A stretch of 64,000 bases of DNA from NCBI GenBank assembly GCA_027186245.1, contig CP114487.1:5265001-5329000 (forward strand). The letters run 5' to 3'. How positions within the stretch are numbered: the first letter of the stretch is position 1; each line of letters opens with the position of its first letter. The notes beneath the pieces were generated by a model that was given only the letters and a program-made list of their open reading frames with translations, made no database searches and was not told the DNA's origin. The DNA is from Coriaria nepalensis. Its lineage: Eukaryota > Streptophyta > Magnoliopsida > Cucurbitales > Coriariaceae. Both the position numbers and the translations under genes were made by a program. Positions 1-10,270 of this stretch are shown here, piece after piece.

Positions 1-450
1 AGATTCCTTGTTTGGATGGGAAATGGTGGTGCTTGGTTACTTTTATCTTTGGGGCCAATTCTGATATTCAGAGACTTACTCTTTGGGACTCTTGTAGATA
101 GTATAAGCCGATTGATTCCTCTACTCCATGGTTGCATTTGGGTGATTTTAATGTTACTAGATTCAATGCAGAGAAATTAGGTGGTAATGTGGACATTCGA
201 GGGGCATGGATCAATTCAATAGTTATATCTATGATATTGAGGTGGATGATTTGAACTTTAGGGGTCTCTCTTTTATTTGGGCGAATTCAGACATGAATAG
301 TGATCATCTTATTCTTCATAAACTTAATATAGGCCCTACTAACTTGGCTTGGAATGACACTTTCCCGTGCACCACTACTACTTTCCCCCCTCTGGGTATC
401 TCGGATCATAGCCCGATGGTTGTCTTTAGTTTTTTGAAGCTAGGAAATTT
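1..450 (+). pseudogene. LINE endonuclease domain, C-terminal part
   Basis: The frame running through about 40-200 contains the GDFN motif of exonuclease/endonuclease/phosphatase-fold nucleases (around 140-152). The frame at 206-450 ends with GISDHSP, the conserved SDHSP catalytic and structural motif near the end of LINE endonucleases. In the family this domain nicks target DNA to prime reverse transcription. A frameshift lies between the two blocks near 200-206. A second break near 450 moves the continuation (RFFNAWMDHEEFLPLMHHVW) into another frame. The N-terminus is cut off by the window edge. Confidence 0.88.
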
Positions 451-765
451 AAGACCCCCTTCCGTTTCTTTAATGCTTGGATGGATCACGAGGAGTTCCT
501 GCCACTTATGCATCATGTGTGGGGTATAAGGGTTAATGGGAATCTGCTCTTCCGGCTTGTTCACAAGCTCAAAAACCTTAAAGGTGCTCTCAAAAGGTTC
601 AATAAAGAGAAATTTCATTGTGTTAACAATTAGACGACTGAAGATAAGGCTAAGTTAGACTATCTTCAGAGTGTCAACCGTACTCACTCTCCTACTCCAG
701 ATTCTCTTACCCTTGAGAAGGATGCTTTTGTTGACTACCTCCCCCCTACCAAAATTGATGAGGAC

Positions 766-2400
766 ATGCTTAGGCAAAAGTCCCGGGTCAAATGGCTTAA
801 CCTTGGGGACCAAAATAATAAATTATTTCATACGGTGGTTAAGCAAAGAGAGGCCAAAGCTAAAGTAATTTCTATCACCCTGTCAAATGGTGAGGTTTTA
901 GAGGATTATGATCAAGTTAAGGTCAAGGTTATTTCCCACTTCCAAAAGCTTTTCTTTCAGCCTAACCTACCCCTTCCTCTAAATGAAGATTTGTTGGAAA
1001 GTGCCATTAGTAAAAAGCTTGAGACCTCTTACCATAGAAGGCTTGTGGAAGATATTTCTACTAAAGAAATCAAGAGAACACTTTTTGGGATTAATCCTAA
1101 TAAAGCTCCAGGCCCTGATGGATTCAGTTTTGGGTTTTTTCATAGATGTTGGGAAATTATTCATGATGATTTTGTGTTGGGGATAAAACATTTTTTCAGG
1201 TTTGGGATTCTACTGAAAGAGGTTAACACTACTACCATCTCTCTTGTCCTAAAGATTGCCTCTCCCTCCCACCTTTCGGATTTTTAACCCACTTCCTGCT
1301 GCAATACTGTCTACAAGTACATCTAAAAAATCATTAGCAACCGCATTAAGTTGGTTATGAATGATCTTATCAGTCCTAACCAATCTGCTTTTATTGCTGG
1401 AAGATATATTAATTATAATTCTAGCTCAGGAGCTCCTCTATGGCTATCACCTCAAAAGAGGCCCTCCTAGATGTGTTTTCAAGATTGACCTCATGAAGGC
1501 TTATGACATGGTTAGATGGGACTTTCTTCAAAGGAGTTTAGAGATTATGAATTTCCCCCCTATTTAATCAAGTGGATCATGACTTGTATATCTTCTCCCA
1601 CTTTCTCGGTTTATTTTAATGGGGAATTGACGGTCTTCTTTCGGAGTAGTAGGGGTCTCTGACAGGCCAACCCTATGTCTCCCTATCTCTTTGCTTTATG
1701 CATGGAGATTTGTTCTGGCCGTCTCAACCATATGGAACATGATTCTCGATTTTCTTTTCATGATAAATGCGAAAGGGTTAAAGTCTCCCACCTTTGCTTT
1801 GCTGATGACTTAATGGTTTTCTCTAAAGGTGATTCTTCTTCGGCTTCGTGTATCAGTGAAGTCCTTCGGGATTTCTCCTCTCTATCTAGTCTTCTTCCGA
1901 ATCCTGCCAAGAGTAATATTTTCTTTGGCAATGTCCCCCCTCTAGTAGAGTCAGTGATTCTTGCTACTTTGGAGTTTCCGACTGGATCCCTCATGATCAG
2001 GTACCTTGGCATTCCTCTTGCTTCTACTAAACTCTCCTATAATGACTGCAAGCCTATTATTGAGAGAATTATAAGTAAAGTGAAGAGTTGGTCTTCCAAA
2101 TACCTGTCTTATGCCGGTAGGGTTCAGCTCATAAACTCTACCTTATTCTCCATCCAAGTTTATTGGTCTATGCTTTTCATTTTTCCGTCCAAAATCATGA
2201 CTGAGATTGATAGGGTGCTTCGTAGTTTCTTTTGGAAAGGGTTCTTATCTTGGTTATGAGGGGACTAAAGTTGCTTGGGATGCTATCTACCTCCTGAAAG
2301 ATGAGGGTGGGTTAGGTATAAAAAACATCAAGGAGTGGAGCCAAATTGCTCAGCTTAAGCATATTTGGAACTTATTCACCTACCCTAAAACGATATGCCC
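766..2400 (+). pseudogene. LINE reverse transcriptase, frameshifted
   Basis: Three consecutive frames carry the reverse transcriptase. At 766-1287 there is the start of the palm with the hallmark NPNKAPGPDG. At 1361-1567 there are SPNQSAFIAGR in a shifted frame and then KIDLMKAYDMVRWDFL, the motif carrying the first catalytic aspartate. At 1675-2259 there is SPYLFALCMEI followed by CFADDLMVF, whose FADD pair (about 1798-1809) holds the two other catalytic aspartates. The order and spacing match plant LINE ORF2. Breaks occur near 1290-1330, near 1565-1670 and at about 2259, after which the frame continues at about 2207-2407 (DEGGLGIKNIKEWSQIAQLK). All catalytic residues are still readable, so inactivation is through frameshifts. 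Confidence 0.92.
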
Positions 2401-2531
2401 GAATTAGGTTCACAATCATTTGCTCCGGAATAAGAGATTCTTGGTTTGCAAAATCCCTAATTCTTGTACCTAGTGTTGGAGGAAGATTTTGAAGATTAGG
2501 GACAAAGCCTTATCCTCTTTCGTCTGGAAAG

Positions 2532-3300
2532 TTGGGAATGGAGCTTCTATTTCTCTTTGGTATGACCCTTGGACTCCGCACTTGTCTTGGGGAAGATATG
2601 ATTACGGCTTCCGGGGTCAGTCTGAACCTCCAGGCTAGTAATATTATTCATGATTTTACTTGGGTGTTTCCTAACCCCTCCACCATAGTTTGGTGGGAGC
2701 TTGCAGATTGCATCCCGTTTTCCATTTCCCCCTCCGGAAATGAAGATTGTTTTCCTGGACCCACACCCCTTCGGGGTTCTCGGTGTCTAAAGCCTGGGAG
2801 CATTTTCGATCTCGTAGGTTTCCGGTTAGTTCGGCTAAAATTATCTGGTGCAAGGCCACAGTCCGAGACACTCTTTCATTCATTGGCTAGTGATTCCCAA
2901 AACCGTCTAAGTACACTGGACATAAGCTTTTCTTATGGCTCCCCTACTTGTAATGTGTGTCACTTATGTTTAGGGAATGCGGAGTCTTATGATCATCTCT
3001 TTGGTGCTTGCCCCTTGTCTTATGCTGTTTGGGGTAGGGTTTTGAGACATATGGTGATCCTCCCTCATTTGCTCTCTTGGGATGATACAATTATCTAGTT
3101 TTTGGGGCTTCCGGGGCAATCTTTATCTAATCGTATTGGGTTCATCGCTTTTTCGGGGTTCGTTTACCATATTTGGTCAGAGAGAAATAAGAGAGTTCAT
3201 AATAACAGTTGTACCCCCTCGGGTATCATTGCTATGAAGATCCCTTATTCAAATCAAGTTAAAAGTTCAAAGCCTTCCTAATCCTTCTTTGCATGCGGAC
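2532..3300 (+). pseudogene. LINE ORF2 C-terminus with zinc-binding RT-associated domain
   Basis: The frame at about 2880-3098 has the pattern CNVCHLC...DHLFGACPLSYAVW, which is the zf-RVT domain found after the polymerase in plant LINEs (Cys-Cys-His-Cys ligands). It ends at a TAG at about 3096. After the stop the frame continues with GFIAFSGFVYHIWSERNKR, the conserved tail of plant LINE ORF2. The tail runs into a tandem duplication (see the 188-bp repeat), so the last part of the protein is represented twice at DNA level. Confidence 0.85.
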
Positions 3301-3547
3301 ATTGACATTTGGAATTATTGGAATGGTATATCTCTTTAATCCCCCTCTTGTTTGCCTATTTTGGTCAGAGAGAAATAAGAGAGTTCATAATAACGGTTGT
3401 ACCCCCTCAGGTATCATTGCTATGAAGATCCCTTATTCAAATCAAGTTAAAAGTTCAAAGCCTTCCTAATCCTTCTTTGCATGCGGACATTGACATTTGG
3501 AATTATTGGAATGGTATATCTCTTTAATCCCCCTCTTGTTTGCCTAT
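3172..3547. repeat. 188-bp tandem duplication in the LINE tail
   Basis: Two head-to-tail copies, about 3172-3359 and 3360-3547, have a constant offset of 188 bases. For example, GGTCAGAGAGAAATAAG starts at 3175 and 3363, and ATGCGGACATTGACATTTGG at 3293 and 3481. I see only about two substitutions between copies (acagttg/acggttg and cctcggg/cctcagg), so the duplication is younger than most of the decay in the element. Confidence 0.95.
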
Positions 3548-3560
3548 TTTTTGGTTTCGA

Positions 3561-4134
3561 TAGGTGGGGTCCCCTTGGCGGCCTCCTTGGAGGTTACTCC
3601 TCGTATTACTTGCGTTTTGTGTTTACTACCTTGGTTTTTGTTTCCCTTGTCGATAGGTGGGGTCCCCTGGGTGGCCTCCTTGAGGTATGCCTCTTGTATT
3701 ATGTTTTATTTTGTAGGTTTGAAATTGGTAAATTCTTTGGTTTTTCCCTCTTTTGCTCGCTTCCCTTCCCCCGTCCCCCCTTTCTTTATTTGATATGCTG
3801 CTTGCTGTGTTTTTGGATGAAAGGTGGGGTCCTCTGAGTGGCCTCCTTGGGGCTTGCCCCTTCATATTATTTTCTTGATTATTTTATGTTATGCTGGGTT
3901 ATGGCCCCCCAGACGATCACTCTAAGTTTTATTGATTATATGTTTTGTATGTGGATAGTGGCCCCCGTTGAGGACACACTGGGGTATGCCCCTTTTCTTT
4001 GTCATGTGTTTCTTTTGATGATGGGTAGTAGTCCCCCTGGTGACCACCTTGGGTTTTTCCCCCAAATGGGATTTTTTCACCCAAGGTTAGGTTGGGTAGT
4101 GGTCCCCCTAATGACCACCTTGGGGTATGCCCCT
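3561..4134 (+). repeat. Degenerate repeat series of paired hairpins in the LINE 3' UTR
   Basis: About seven diverged units start near 3561, 3655, 3820, 3898, 3956, 4025 and 4095. Each has a G/C-run segment of the type GTGG-n-CCCC...GACCACC and, in six of them, a second short hairpin. The second hairpins read GGAG-GTTA-CTCC (3589-3600), GAGG-TATG-CCTC (3682-3693), GGGG-CTTG-CCCC (3849-3860), GGGG-TATG-CCCC (3981-3992), GGG-TTTTT-CCC (4051-4061) and GGGG-TATG-CCCC (4122-4133). The stems differ but stay paired. In the last unit GTGGTC (about 4099) also pairs perfectly with GACCAC (about 4113). The region is noncoding and lies just before the LINE 3' end. Confidence 0.8.
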
Positions 4135-4439
4135 TGATTATTTCTTGTAATGGGGTTCTCCCTAGTTTTTTTACTCTTATGGTTATTTTCTTTTTCTCTT
4201 GTTAAGGGAGAGGTTTCCCTTATGACCTTCGTTGGGTTAGCCCAGTGTAAATTGTGCTGGCTTCTTAGTCGCTTTTGCTTTTAGGTTGGTTTGTTCTAGG
4301 TGTTGGTCGCCTTTTTAGGCTATTGTATTCTTTTGGTTTTTTTGAAATATACACTTACCTTTCAAAAGAAAAAAGAATATTCCATTTGTGACGTTTATAA
4401 GTAAATATAATGTAGGCAGAATTTGTGATGAGCATAAAA

Positions 4440-5320
4440 CGTTGCCACTTCTACACTTTCTTACGATGAATGTACAATAATGATCCTTCTATATAGCCAA
4501 TATCTTGATTCCTCTTAGGATATTGTTTTAACTTTTAAAACCTAGAAGATTGTGAACTGTTATACCTTTAATGAATATTGACAATGTTTTTACTAAACTA
4601 TTTTCGGACCATTCACTTAGCCCAAGATTTCTTGTTCAATAAAGTCAACTCATGGATCTTATCTTGATCACTCACAACCTGCATTTACAACATCTAATAC
4701 CCAATGATTCCACCCCTCATAACCCTTAGCTAAGGTCCTTAGAATGATATTAAAATATAAGACTCAGCACATAAGATACCTTCGAAATCTCATGTCCGAG
4801 AATTCGATGTACTATAATCACTGAGATAATTTTTATTAATATTTAGTATTCTTACCATTGAGAATAATCTAAGTATCATATTCAGTATACTTCACTATTA
4901 CCATTGACAATAATCTAAGTATCATGTTTGGTGTACTTCACTAAGCACCCACATACAAAACTCATCCTAGACAATAAGGATATAAGCTATGTAATAGTCT
5001 ATCGAGATTATCAATGTCTCAATGATAATCTTATAACAACGAACAATTTGTATCTATGGTTTAGGTAACTTGAATCTCAACTAGTATAATCTTTATCATG
5101 ACCTCAAGTACAAAACTTAAGATATTGAACTTTATTATGATATGTTATAAACGAACACATAAAATTAGTTACAACATAGTTAATAAAGAAGATAAATAAA
5201 TGCCGTTACTATTATTGAATTAATCATAAACAATAGACAATAATATGTTAGTATTCACAAATAAGATCGTTTCATACAAAATATATACCCATCATGTCTA
5301 ATTAAATTGGCTTGTCGAGC
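4440..5320 (-). repeat. Fragment of the roughly 2-kb LTR family (copy E)
   Basis: Read on the minus strand, this matches the first 0.9 kb of the LTR copies at 36774-38842 and 39561-41540. Shared blocks include the start (GACATGATGGGTATATATTTT against the related start at 36780-36830), the stretch with AAGACTCAGCACATAAGATACC (4761 onwards) and the block with CACTCACAACCT near 4670. Divergence is considerable and the rest of the LTR is missing, presumably cut off by the LINE at 4376. It carries no coding sequence. Confidence 0.75.
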
Positions 5321-5394
5321 ATACGTTTTAAATAATATGCATGCCATTCAGATTTAATAAGTTATTTCCCTGCATGCAATAATTAGTATACAAC

Positions 5395-5740
5395 GAACAA
5401 GTCCATATAAGAAGCCCAAAAATGAGAAGACAGGCAAGTTCATATGGATATTTCTCCCCCATTTAGTAGACAAGTCAGCAATAGCATATAATGAACAAGT
5501 CTATATGAGAATCCTAAATATGAGAAAGTGGACAAGTCTATAAAATTTGGGTTGGGGGTTGAGATGATCACTATGTCACAGTGGATAAGTCCATAAAGGT
5601 ATTCCTCCCCCCATTTAGTTGACAACAGTAAGTAACGGACAAGTTCGTACAAGAAGCTCAATGAGAAGGCGAACAACATTGTAAATTTGGGGTTGAGGTA
5701 GAGACGATTATTGTGATACATTAGACAAGTCCAATGTAGC
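5395..5740. repeat. Degenerate direct repeats with ACAAGTC core
   Basis: At least three diverged copies of a 100-140 base unit begin at about 5395, 5494 and 5636. Each has an ACAAGT(C/T)..AT start, a TGAGAA block, and in two of them ATTTGGG(T/G)TTG followed by a GA(G/T)GATCA-like segment. CTCCCCCCATTTAGT recurs at about 5452 and 5607. The function is unknown and I see no reliable gene. Confidence 0.5.
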
Positions 5741-7080
5741 TTTCTAGATCGTAATAAAGAGAAAATCATGTACATAAGAGTTGTTAGTAATTATGGCCAT
5801 GTAATATCAACCCTTAAGCGATCTATAATGTTTAATTTTTTTATAATTGCTATATTATGAAACAATCATGTTATATTATGTATATCTCCAAGGGATTCAG
5901 AGAATGGAGTTATTAGGACCACTGTGCTTACTAAGTGTTTGCTCGATTTGTTTTTTGGCTCGCGTGTGGATATAGGTGAGAATAACACCAAATAGTACCG
6001 GTGTGCATGGATTTCAGTATTAGAAGCAAAGTTGCACATCCACATGCCCAACGGGATGATGCCTAGCAGACTTAGTTTGTTCATTCAAGTTTCATCAGTT
6101 GTAATTTAGTATTAGAAGTTAAGTTTGATTCTAAACTTATTAAGGTGAATGTGAAATGTTAAAGGTTTAAGGTAAAAGGTGTAATGTGAAAGACTTAAGG
6201 TGAAAGGTAAAATGATGTGAAAGGAAAAATGTAAAAGGTGAAATAGCCTATTTTGGCATATTTTGTCTTTTTCTTAGTTTCCATTATTTCTTGTTAGGCT
6301 ATTCTTCCATCATATGTTATATACATATTTCAAAATGTTATTTCAGCATCAAACAAATGCCCCCCATAATTTATCTTATTAAGAAATTCAAAAATATAAG
6401 GAAAAAAGAACATGGTGGCTCTATATATTCAGCTTATCTCTCCTCTATTCGGCCAACCCTAATAGAAATGGCTGAAATAGTTTCAAGTGTCGAGATTGTC
6501 TTTTCTTAGCTTTCTTCAGTTTAGAAAGCTCAATTTGAAAATACTCATTCTCCTCAATTTCCCACTCCTTCTTATCAACCTACCTCTAGTTTCCCTTCCT
6601 CCCTTGGCATAGATGAGGCCACTAGTAGGTTTAATAGTTTGGATTTCAATCACACTATAGAATGTCTAATTATTTTAAGGCTTCACTATCGTGGACTAAT
6701 TGCTTGGGAACTAATCCTCTTTCCTCCAATATTTCACCTTTTCCTTATCAAATTATCAACTTTTCTTCTTCAATGCATAGCTTCTACATTTATAAACCCA
6801 ACACTTTGAAGAAATTTTAATAGAACTTTATAACTGTGATTATTATAACCATATTTCTGACCATGTTAGAGTTAGGCTCAAGAAGGTTGCTGACATGATG
6901 AAGCAACTTACTGCTCTATAGAGGGAGCACTTAGAAGCCAAAGTAGAAGCTTACAGTAGAAGCCAATTTTCACCGAAATCTGATTAGATTCACACAAAAT
7001 CTTATCCAAGTTCCTTAAAAATAAACACAAACAACCAAATATTAAGCAAATCTTAGAAAAATCCAAAACAAATCGTTTTT
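5740..7080. other. Unassigned DNA
   Basis: No confident gene is seen. At 6140-6245 there is a purine-rich, AAGGTGAAA-type imperfect simple repeat. Around 6810-6960 a short plus-strand stretch reads YNCDYYNHISDHVRVRLKKV followed by a stop-interrupted helical segment. It could be a fragment of a transposon-encoded protein, but I do not recognise it. Confidence 0.4.
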
Positions 7081-8050
7081 GTTCGAGCAACTAGTAGGCC
7101 ACCCGGTCCTCTTGGCCGCATAGTCAAATCACGCAACGGATGGACAAATGTGTTATGCGGTAGCCCGTCCTATCCCACAAGGCGCGATCCACCTATTGGC
7201 TGATTGCACCCAACGATCATCCAAACCTTAACATGTGGACCCGAGTCCACATGTGGTTTTTAGCCCATTCCATCATCAACTTGTCAAGCCCGAGTGGACT
7301 TTTATCTTAGTGAGCCGAGATATTTTAGTTAGGTTTACATGTTCTAGATCATAGAACTATAAATGCACTTTTGAACTTTATTTCCTCATGATGGCAGCCC
7401 GATAGTTGGGATTCATTTAGCATATTCCTTTTCCACTAACATTATTTTACTTAGCTCGAGGAGGTATATGAGGTGGTGGAGGCTACCAAGTCTTGGTTAT
7501 CACAATTTCGGATGTCTACATACTATTATTCAAGCGCATCAACATCTTTTATTTTCTACACTTGGTAGGGGCATCTGGTGATGAAGCGTTTAAGCCTATC
7601 TTCTATCATCATTTTTTCATACTGAAAAATGGATTTGAGTGGTCATCGACTTCTCATAGGTCAAGTAGATTCCTTATCAGGATCAGAGTCTGCCGATCTG
7701 AGCCAAGGCAGCCAGCTCTAGGCCATAAGGTGAAGATGGTAGTTGTGTATTCTTCATACTGTTGGAAATTTTCATTTTACACACCATTTTTTTATTTTAT
7801 CTTACGCACTTCTTATTCTTTATAGCAAGGAAATCTAGTTGGATTGATGATCTCGGCCTTGGTCAAAAAACTAAGGTTGATGAGACACCAATGGTTCTTC
7901 CTTCTGATGATGAGTCGGATGCTCACACAACTATCGAGACTCCTTCCGTCTTGGCGGAACTCAAGTACCAAACTCTTCACTTTATTCATATATCTTCCCA
8001 TCCTATCATACTTACATTTTTTTGAGAAGCAGCTTTTGACACAAACTAAT
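7080..8050 (+). pseudogene. PMD-like transcription unit I (promoter plus C-terminal fragment)
   Basis: A TATA-like CTATAAATG (7358-7366) is followed by a short leader and a stop-ridden frame to about 8030. The segment at about 7830-7960 (IARKSSWIDDLGLG...SDDESDAHTTI) aligns in layout with 13340-13510 of the larger unit II (IARRPRQ...FDDPLRPDEQ...GSEEAGHSTTI). Both follow an intron-like stretch ending in TATAGCAAGG. I infer a partial copy of the same gene with most of the middle lost. It abuts a minus-strand LTR fragment at 8063. Confidence 0.4.
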
Positions 8051-8062
8051 TTTTCTAATCAT

Positions 8063-8480
8063 GTTGGCCAGCTAGGGGTCTGAGGTGGCTGACTAACAAT
8101 AGAAAAAATTGTAAGGCTATCGATCTATTCAGGTGAGCAAATGTTGATGTGCTAATGTGAAGTGCGAGCATGCAAGAAGTATAGAAAAACATCAAATTAA
8201 ATTAAAACTATCCCTAAGAAAAGTATAGAAAAACATCAAATAAAGTAAAGGATGATAAGCAAATGTTACAAAATTTAAAGGAAACCTTGTAAAAGGAAAG
8301 TAATCTCACTACATGAAAGTAAAAATAATTGAAGAGAGCAAAAATCTAAATGGTTCCAGATTCTTTGATACTGGATCTGCTAAGCTATAACAGTAAAAAT
8401 ATACAAAAGATAACTTAAAGGATGAAATTGACAAAATATATAAAAGCCATAACACTTTTTCGATTCTTGCTTCGGTTAGG
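8063..8480 (-). mobile_element. Gypsy LTR fragment (U5 side)
   Basis: It begins TGTTGG at 8063 and matches the U5 side of the complete LTR at 24653-25860. Shared blocks include GGCTGACTAAC, the GTGCTAATGTGAAGTGCGAG region against GTGGTGAGGTGCCGACGTGC, and ATTCTTTGATACTGGATCTG (from about 8360) against ATTCTTTGATATGGAATCTA (from about 24973). The U3 half is missing, and gag sequence follows directly at higher coordinates. Confidence 0.65.
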
Positions 8481-9700
8481 TGAGGCCAAAACATGATGAT
8501 TTCTAGCAATTTGGTTAGTCGATTCATCATATGGCTGATTGATTGCTAGGGTCTATGTTGATTTAGTCTTGGGTGTCGACTTGATGTAAGGATAATCGAC
8601 ATGGGAAGCATAAGGCAGCCAATCTGGTCACCAATTTAGCCAATAAGTGTTCAGGTTGGCCTAGTGAGTTGTTCGACTGTGGGACTTTTAGTCATTACGC
8701 ATGTTGACACGAGCTGATTTTGACCGGTCGGTAGGCATCGCCAGTAACCCACCAATCCAATCCTTCTATCGGTTAAAGATCTCAGATTGGCCATGATAGT
8801 CATAGTGAGAATAGTGTTTGAGTCCACGCCCATAATGAGTACTTTCCCGAAACTCAAGAGCATTTTATCAATCTAATATTGGATATTTTGCTTGAATACA
8901 AAGAAATCGTGTGCGGTGGTAGATTGAATTATGATACTTGCAATATTCCTTTCCATGTACCCTGTTAGTTGATGGAAATCTATGGTATGGTGGAACTTTC
9001 AACACCTTATTTTTTATTAACATGTCAAAAATTTTGCTTACCTTGTTCAAATTGAAGGAATAGACATTATTCTTCTCATGAGGTAACCTTGGCCATCACA
9101 CGACTTACAATCTTTCAAGGAACTGGGAGATGACTGATTTGTCGCCGATTATTTCGGCAACACCAAATCTTACTAGACTTAATTAGGCTTCTAGTAATAG
9201 GCCCTTACTGATGGCCTCTTTCTGAAGGCCTCCTATTTCAACAACCATTTGTCTCTAACTACCTTGGCAGAGGAGCCTGGTATCTATACCAATAATAGCC
9301 AACTTAATGAATTCTTGCTCGGGTAGAGTCCCAGGGTAGCTATTTCTCATTTGCTCAAACCGAGACGAGAAAGCTTTGGCTAATTCCCTCATTTATTGCA
9401 ATAGATGAGATAAATCATCCATCATTACTTCTTGCTAATTTTGGCATAAAACTAAGTGTGAAAATATAGCTCCATATCCTACCAAGTTCTTATAGAATTG
9501 AGTGGCAACCTGGTATACCAAGCAAAAGCCTGCCCAATTAATGAGTTAGCAAACAACCAAACCTACAACCTATCGTTTGTACCAGCCTCCCCGTACCAAA
9601 TGATGAAGCAACTGATGTGCCCTATGGTCAACTGATCAAGGTCATATTCGAAAAATGGGGTGAAATTTGGGACCTAGTAATGTTAGGGTGAAAATGCATT
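8480..9700 (-). pseudogene. Ty3/Gypsy gag remnant
   Basis: Read on the minus strand from 9700 down, it shows blocks of a retrotransposon gag: LFYKNLVG-like sequence and EFIKLAIIGIDTRL (about 9300), then a KVSKIFDMLIKNK helix and EYCKYHNSIYH, the conserved segment near the gag C-terminus (8868-9050). Gag forms the virus-like particle shell of the retroelement. Many stops are present and no pol follows; gag is joined directly to a half LTR, so this is a deletion derivative. The same segments recur at 18290-18370, 27040-27160 and 30600-30660, so all belong to one lineage. Confidence 0.75.
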
Positions 9701-10270
9701 AAAATCCCTAACTTTTCAACCAATCTTAGCTAAAAGCTGATTTCATCAACTTCTGGCATTAAATCTCCTTAAATCTTCATAAAATTGGATTTAACTCGTA
9801 TTTAAAGTATAGAAAGATCCATAATCAGCTATATTTTGCATAAAATTATGCAAATTGAGGAAAATTGGACCACTCAATCAATATAGGAACACGGTCGGTT
9901 AGCCAAGGCGGCCGAATGTGTATTTGACTATAGGAATTCCCAACAATCAGCCAAGACCTAACGGTCGGCCCACTAAAAAACACAGTCTATCACCCACTTT
10001 CAACGGTCTACCAACTCTATCTGTTGGATCTCCAATGGTTAGCTACTCATGACTGTTGGATCGATTCCAACGATCGGCCAACCTTAGTTGTGTTATCCAA
10101 TAAAGATCGGCAGATCTTGACTCTAGGGAAGTAGTGGTCGACCAACCATATTCCCTTATAAATACAATTTTAAACTCTTTTCTCTTCACTTTCTTATCCT
10201 CTTTTCTTCTCACTTTCTCAAGAAAACTTCAATAAAAATATAAATAAAATTCTAAGAGAACGGTGATACC
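9700..10270 (+). promoter_or_regulatory. Promoter-like region with TATA box upstream of PMD-like unit II
   Basis: TTATAAATA lies at 10156-10164, followed by a pyrimidine-rich leader (CTCTTTTCTCTTCACTTTC...) and an ATG at 10271, 107 bases downstream. The upstream 400 bases hold repeated CGGTCGG, ATCGGCC and TTCCAACGATCGG-like motifs that also appear before unit I (7150-7230). The arrangement resembles a plant core promoter or a U3 region. Activity is not shown by the sequence. Confidence 0.45.

Larger units (their letters stand above)
1..4376 (+). mobile_element. LINE (L1-type non-LTR retrotransposon), 5' end outside window, inactive
   Basis: In order the region shows an apurinic-type endonuclease, a reverse transcriptase with the FADD active-site motif, a zinc-binding C-terminal segment, a long G/C-run-rich 3' UTR, and an A-rich 3' end (CTTACCTTTCAAAAGAAAAA at about 4350-4370). 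This order is characteristic of plant L1-type LINEs. Such elements copy themselves by target-primed reverse transcription. The reading frame is broken by several frameshifts and stops, so this copy cannot encode an active protein. The 5' half of the element and its left target duplication lie before base 1. The 3' end adjoins a fragment of a dispersed LTR family, which suggests that the LINE inserted into, or next to, that fragment. Confidence 0.93.

Noticed and set aside
7358..7366. Independent functional gene promoter before 7380
   Set aside because: The downstream frame is broken and is better explained as a decayed partial copy of the PMD-like unit.
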